A stretch of 64,000 nt of DNA from positions 744,001 through 808,000 of the forward strand of contig MU839839.1 in NCBI GenBank assembly GCA_030411725.1. The letters are read 5' to 3'. The translations under genes were made by a program, and so were the position numbers. This document shows positions 60,991 to 64,000 of this stretch, piece by piece (positions within the stretch are counted from its first letter, which is position 1; each line of letters opens with the position of its first letter). Source of the stretch: Echria macrotheca. Taxonomy: Eukaryota; Ascomycota; Sordariomycetes; Sordariales; Schizotheciaceae. Below the pieces are notes generated by a model. It did no database searches. It saw only the letters and a program-made list of their open reading frames with translations, and had not been told where the DNA came from.

Positions 60991-61195
60991 GATGGTTGAG
61001 GTAGTCTTGTGTCAGGCCAGGCCGAAGCTGAGATGCGGGGAGCAAGTTGTTGATGCTCATGAGGATTTTTATTAGGCAGCCTCCCATAACGGTTGGGCGC
61101 CGAGGGAGGCATCAATCATTGGCCAGTGTGGAAGCACTGTAATATTTGGGAACTGAAGTTGCATTTCCAACTCGCCGACTGCATCTTCTCTAATT

Positions 61196-61225
61196 AAAAA
61201 AAAAAGAAGAAAAAAAAAAAAGAAA
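61196..61225 (+). repeat. A-rich simple tract
   Basis: About 30 bp composed of A with four interspersed G. It may be a retroposed tail or a simple expansion. Confidence 0.7.
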
Positions 61226-61262
61226 CAGCTGCGAGCCAGTACAAATGAGAGCCAGAGAAACC

Positions 61263-61335
61263 TGTTAAGTTGGGAAGGAGCACTCCATCAGGATAGGCTC
61301 ACCTCTCTTCCACCAAGCAACCATCTTCACCTCAG
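61263..61335. mobile_element. Partial copy of the MITE-like element
   Basis: TTAAGTTGGGAAGGAGCACT resembles the left terminus at 11403. GGCTCACCTCTCTTCCACC, followed by an AGCAACCATC block, matches the interior of that element with a deletion of about 30 bp between. The right inverted terminus is not found, so the copy is truncated. Confidence 0.55.
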
Positions 61336-61425
61336 TCTTTTACATCCCAAATCCCAGCATCCACGCAACATCAATTTGACAAACCATCAACCTCCACAAA
61401 AGAAAAATGCAGACAACATAGAAAC

Positions 61426-62568
61426 TCACACAGAAATCTCACTCCCCTCGGGCCACTCCTGCACCGCCCACTTCACCGCCCGCCGCACCGCCTCGGCCAT
61501 AGGCAGCACCGGCTCATAGCCCAACCGCTCCCTAGCCTTCTGGATACTATACGTGCGCGTGTACAGCAAAAACTCGATCCGCTCCTTGATCAACACCTTC
61601 GGCCTCGCCTTGCCCCACGAAAAAGTCCACGTCCACCACTCGGCAAACTCAGCCATGGCAAGCGTCACGGCGTTCGGAATCATCCACACCTTGGAGAGGG
61701 GCGTGGTATCGCCCATCTCAATCCAAAACAGCCGAAAGAACGACCAGGGCGGCAGCGGCGCGTCATCGGTGATATTAAACGCCTCGCCGTCGACCTTGGG
61801 TCCGCTGTAAGACGCACAACGCGAAGCCACCAGCCGGCGCGCGGCGAGGACGTGCGCGCGCGCCACGCTGCCGACGTACACGCTGTCCATCAGCGCCGTG
61901 TTGTCGCCGAGCCAGACGGTCTGGTTGCGCTGGCGGTGCACCTCGAGCAGGTTCGCAATCATCTGCCGGTCGCCCTCGCCGTACATGGCCGTGGGCCGGA
62001 TCGTTGCCGTGCGCATGCCGCCTTCGGACGGGTCATTGGCGCCTAGAACAAGAGCGTCGCCGCGCGCCTTGGCGAGGTGGTACGGGTCGTCGCCGCCGCT
62101 GCCCGATTTAGACGTCTGCGCGAGGGTCGGGTACGTCTCGTCGGCTTGGTCGTAGGCGCCGCCCGAGCCGGCGATGATGGGGCCCGAGGAGGTGTAGATG
62201 TATGCCTTGACGGTGCCGACGGCCCGGGACGCGCGGAGGAGGTTCTCGTTGCCGAGGACGTTGACGTGCTCGTACGAGGGCGCGTGCTCGTGGTCGATGT
62301 AGGCCACCGGGGAGGCCGTGTTGATCACCACGTCGGGCTTGGTGCGCGAGATGAAGCTGTCGACGTCCGAGGCGATGGTGATGTCGCCGGCTGAGTAGGA
62401 GACGCGCGGGTCCACGTCGTCGAAGCGGTTCTTGTGCGGGCTGCGCGACATCACCGAGACGGAGGTCACGGTTGAGTCGGTGAGGAGGTCCTTGACGATG
62501 TGGTGGCCAAGGAAGCCGCAACCGCCGATGACGGCTACGGAGCCGAGCTCGGTGTTGGTTGAAGTCAT
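61426..62568 (-). CDS. Extended SDR, 3-beta-hydroxysteroid dehydrogenase/ERG26-like
   Basis: A single exon of 380 residues. VAVIGGCGFLGHHIVKDLLT is the GxxGFLG NAD-binding loop of extended SDRs, followed by VSYSAGDITI, VVINTASPVAYIDH and NVLGNENLLRASRAVG. The active site has YIYTSSGP (Ser/Thr) and YHLAKARGD (YxxxK). IRPTAMYGEGDRQM and DSVYVGSVARAHVLAARRLV are typical of the 3-beta-HSD/C-4 decarboxylase family, with ERG26 as the best-known fungal member. The hydrophobic C-terminal part (FAEWWTWTFSW) may contact membranes. A role on a steroid or secondary metabolite is likely; the housekeeping ERG26 itself cannot be told from paralogues by reading alone. Confidence 0.85.
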   Translation of the reverse strand: MTSTNTELGSVAVIGGCGFLGHHIVKDLLTDSTVTSVSVMSRSPHKNRFDDVDPRVSYSAGDITIASDVDSFISRTKPDVVINTASPVAYIDHEHAPSYEHVNVLGNENLLRASRAVGTVKAYIYTSSGPIIAGSGGAYDQADETYPTLAQTSKSGSGGDDPYHLAKARGDALVLGANDPSEGGMRTATIRPTAMYGEGDRQMIANLLEVHRQRNQTVWLGDNTALMDSVYVGSVARAHVLAARRLVASRCASYSGPKVDGEAFNITDDAPLPPWSFFRLFWIEMGDTTPLSKVWMIPNAVTLAMAEFAEWWTWTFSWGKARPKVLIKERIEFLLYTRTYSIQKARERLGYEPVLPMAEAVRRAVKWAVQEWPEGSEISV

Positions 62569-64000
62569 TTCAGGGTGTTTTTCTTGTGATACAGTGTATC
62601 AGAAGGGATGGAACTATCGAGAGGCGATGGGGGTGGAATGGATGAGTCAAGGTAAAGGGGAGGACTGATCGTCCTCTACAAACTGCGTTCATGTCCACCA
62701 CCACCTTTACATGTCCAGTCTCCACATGGTCTCTGCCATTCCTCTGCTCCGGCGAGAAACAGAGTAGGTGACTTGTGGTACAAAGACGAGATGTACCCTT
62801 CGTCGACGACGAAAACATTGCGCTAGGACCCCTTCGAGTCTGAGCTCTGTAGTGGTGACCTTCCCCCTCCATCAAGGTACTCGCGCAGTGATGTTTGCCG
62901 CCCATATTGGAGCTGGAGGAAGTCAGTATAAGGCTGTTAGCCAATCTTGGCCATGTAAAGGTTGAATCCTTCCTCCCTCGCTTGGCGGTAAGCTGCTGGC
63001 TCGAGTCTCGACCTGCATCGAAGGATCGTGCGGCCCGTCCGATGCTTCCCACCTGAGGGTTTTCTTACCACCCCGCTTGCTGCCCTATGGGACGCTGTCC
63101 TTCACCACCAGACCGCTCTGCCGTCCTTGAGAGGGGGGGTTGCGATCCCAAAGAGGTTGAGAATGTGGCTAGCGTACATGTAAGGTAGGTGGTTTAGTTC
63201 AGAATGTTAAGTGCAACGCACCGGCCAGGGCGACATCGCGTCCCTCCTGCGCCGCATGGCCGCAGGTGCCATGGATGACGGCAGCGGGAGAGGCCTTGGC
63301 TGCTTCGCTTTCCCACGGTCTCGGTCTTTGTCCGACTTGGTTTGTACTGAAAATGGGTAGCAGCTTATTCGCGGAAAGAGGCCGCACCTACGTCCTCAGG
63401 GCGTAGGTAGGTAGGCGGTCCTGCCGCCGAGTGCACAAGGTACCAAGCTTTGCTTTAACGTTACCTCTACTACTCATTGGGTTAGAATGGGATGGAGCCG
63501 AAGCTGTATGTACTGCGGGCGCAAAAGTCCTTGCAAAACTTGGCATGCCACTAAGAAGGTGCTAAGGTAGGGAGACTGGGGATGTGATCCTTCCTCCGTG
63601 TTGTCGGGGTCCAGTCGGGGACCTCTCTGCTTGATACTGGTATGGTAGCACATCATTCGTGCTGTGGTCAACGGATCGACTAGGTACCTACCTAGGTATG
63701 AGAATATGTCGCAGGCAGAAAAAGTCACGGGTTTTGTATTCAGGTTTGTTTCCGAGATTTCCGGCGGGTAGATTAAAAACCGTTATACGGTGACACAACA
63801 CAAGCAGGCAATGTTGCCACCCTTATTTTCTTGTGCTTGATCGTATCGGACGAGCAGGGTGCTTCTTTCTGCCAACAGCACCACCGCACCCGTGGCCACG
63901 GTGCTGGGAGACAAAACCGGTCGCGGGGTCGTGCCTTGTTCTGGCTGTGGATGGACAGGGGGATACACACCGCACCGATAGATACGCGTACCCGCCCCCT
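62569..64000. other. Intergenic to the window end
   Basis: No gene can be supported. TAGGTAGGTAGG (near 63403) and a TACCTACCTAGGTA run (near 63683) continue the intergenic tetranucleotide motif. Confidence 0.5.

Larger units (their letters stand above)
60991..61425. other. Intergenic with A-tract and MITE fragment
   Basis: It contains the A-rich tract at 61196-61225 and the partial MITE copy at 61263-61335. No gene is seen. Confidence 0.5.

Overview
The window is nuclear DNA of a filamentous ascomycete (Pezizomycotina; a Sordariomycete is the best guess, by inference only). The evidence is dense short spliceosomal introns (43-91 nt, mostly GTANGT...YAG with CTAAC-like branch sites), nuclear tRNA genes with introns, and typical mould families: a Zn(II)2Cys6 regulator, a pisatin-demethylase-like P450, an AA9 cellulose monooxygenase, an SAT4/PTH11-type rhodopsin-fold membrane protein, a TmpA-like flavoprotein and a HET-domain protein. 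Exon joins were built by hand from splice signals and reading phase. All multi-exon joins listed close in frame, but no transcript evidence was available.

Layout. 0-4.9 kb: a gene end resembling an RNase H fold, a small acidic/basic protein with a duplicated last exon, a conserved two-exon gene flanked by 65-bp direct repeats, and a secreted Thr/Cys-rich protein. 5-10 kb: a P450 with a CGG-N6-CCG palindrome upstream, a doubtful secreted protein and a Zn2Cys6 factor. 10.5-17.3 kb: a decayed gene with a MITE-like element at its start, then a 1764-residue ankyrin protein with a STAND-type N-terminal domain. 17.6-29 kb: secreted AA9, an M13 metalloprotease with an altered zinc ligand, a basic low-complexity protein and a secreted PQQ-type propeller. 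29-41 kb: a gene-poor stretch, then the rhodopsin-fold protein, a CmcJ-like oxygenase, a Thr-rich secreted protein, a kinase-HAD-UPRTase fusion and a CYTH phosphatase. 41.9-48.9 kb: a berberine-bridge-type oxidase, tRNA-Thr, two short-chain dehydrogenases and a small membrane protein. 50-62.6 kb: a divergent pair (Hsp70-like and STAND-N proteins), tRNA-Pro and tRNA-Ile, a TmpA-like membrane flavoprotein, a small secreted protein, a HET protein and an ERG26-like extended SDR.

Reading as a whole. No PKS, NRPS or terpene backbone enzyme is present, so the scattered oxidoreductases are not a recognisable biosynthetic cluster. The strongest theme is self/non-self-recognition-type families: two proteins starting MDPLSI, a divergent Hsp70-like protein and a HET protein. 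Intergenic DNA carries several repeat traces: an inverted pair about 20 kb apart, a MITE family with two copies, a decayed copy of a tRNA-Pro locus, and many TACCTA/TAGGTA runs. Some differences between copies are C-to-T/G-to-A, which would fit RIP.
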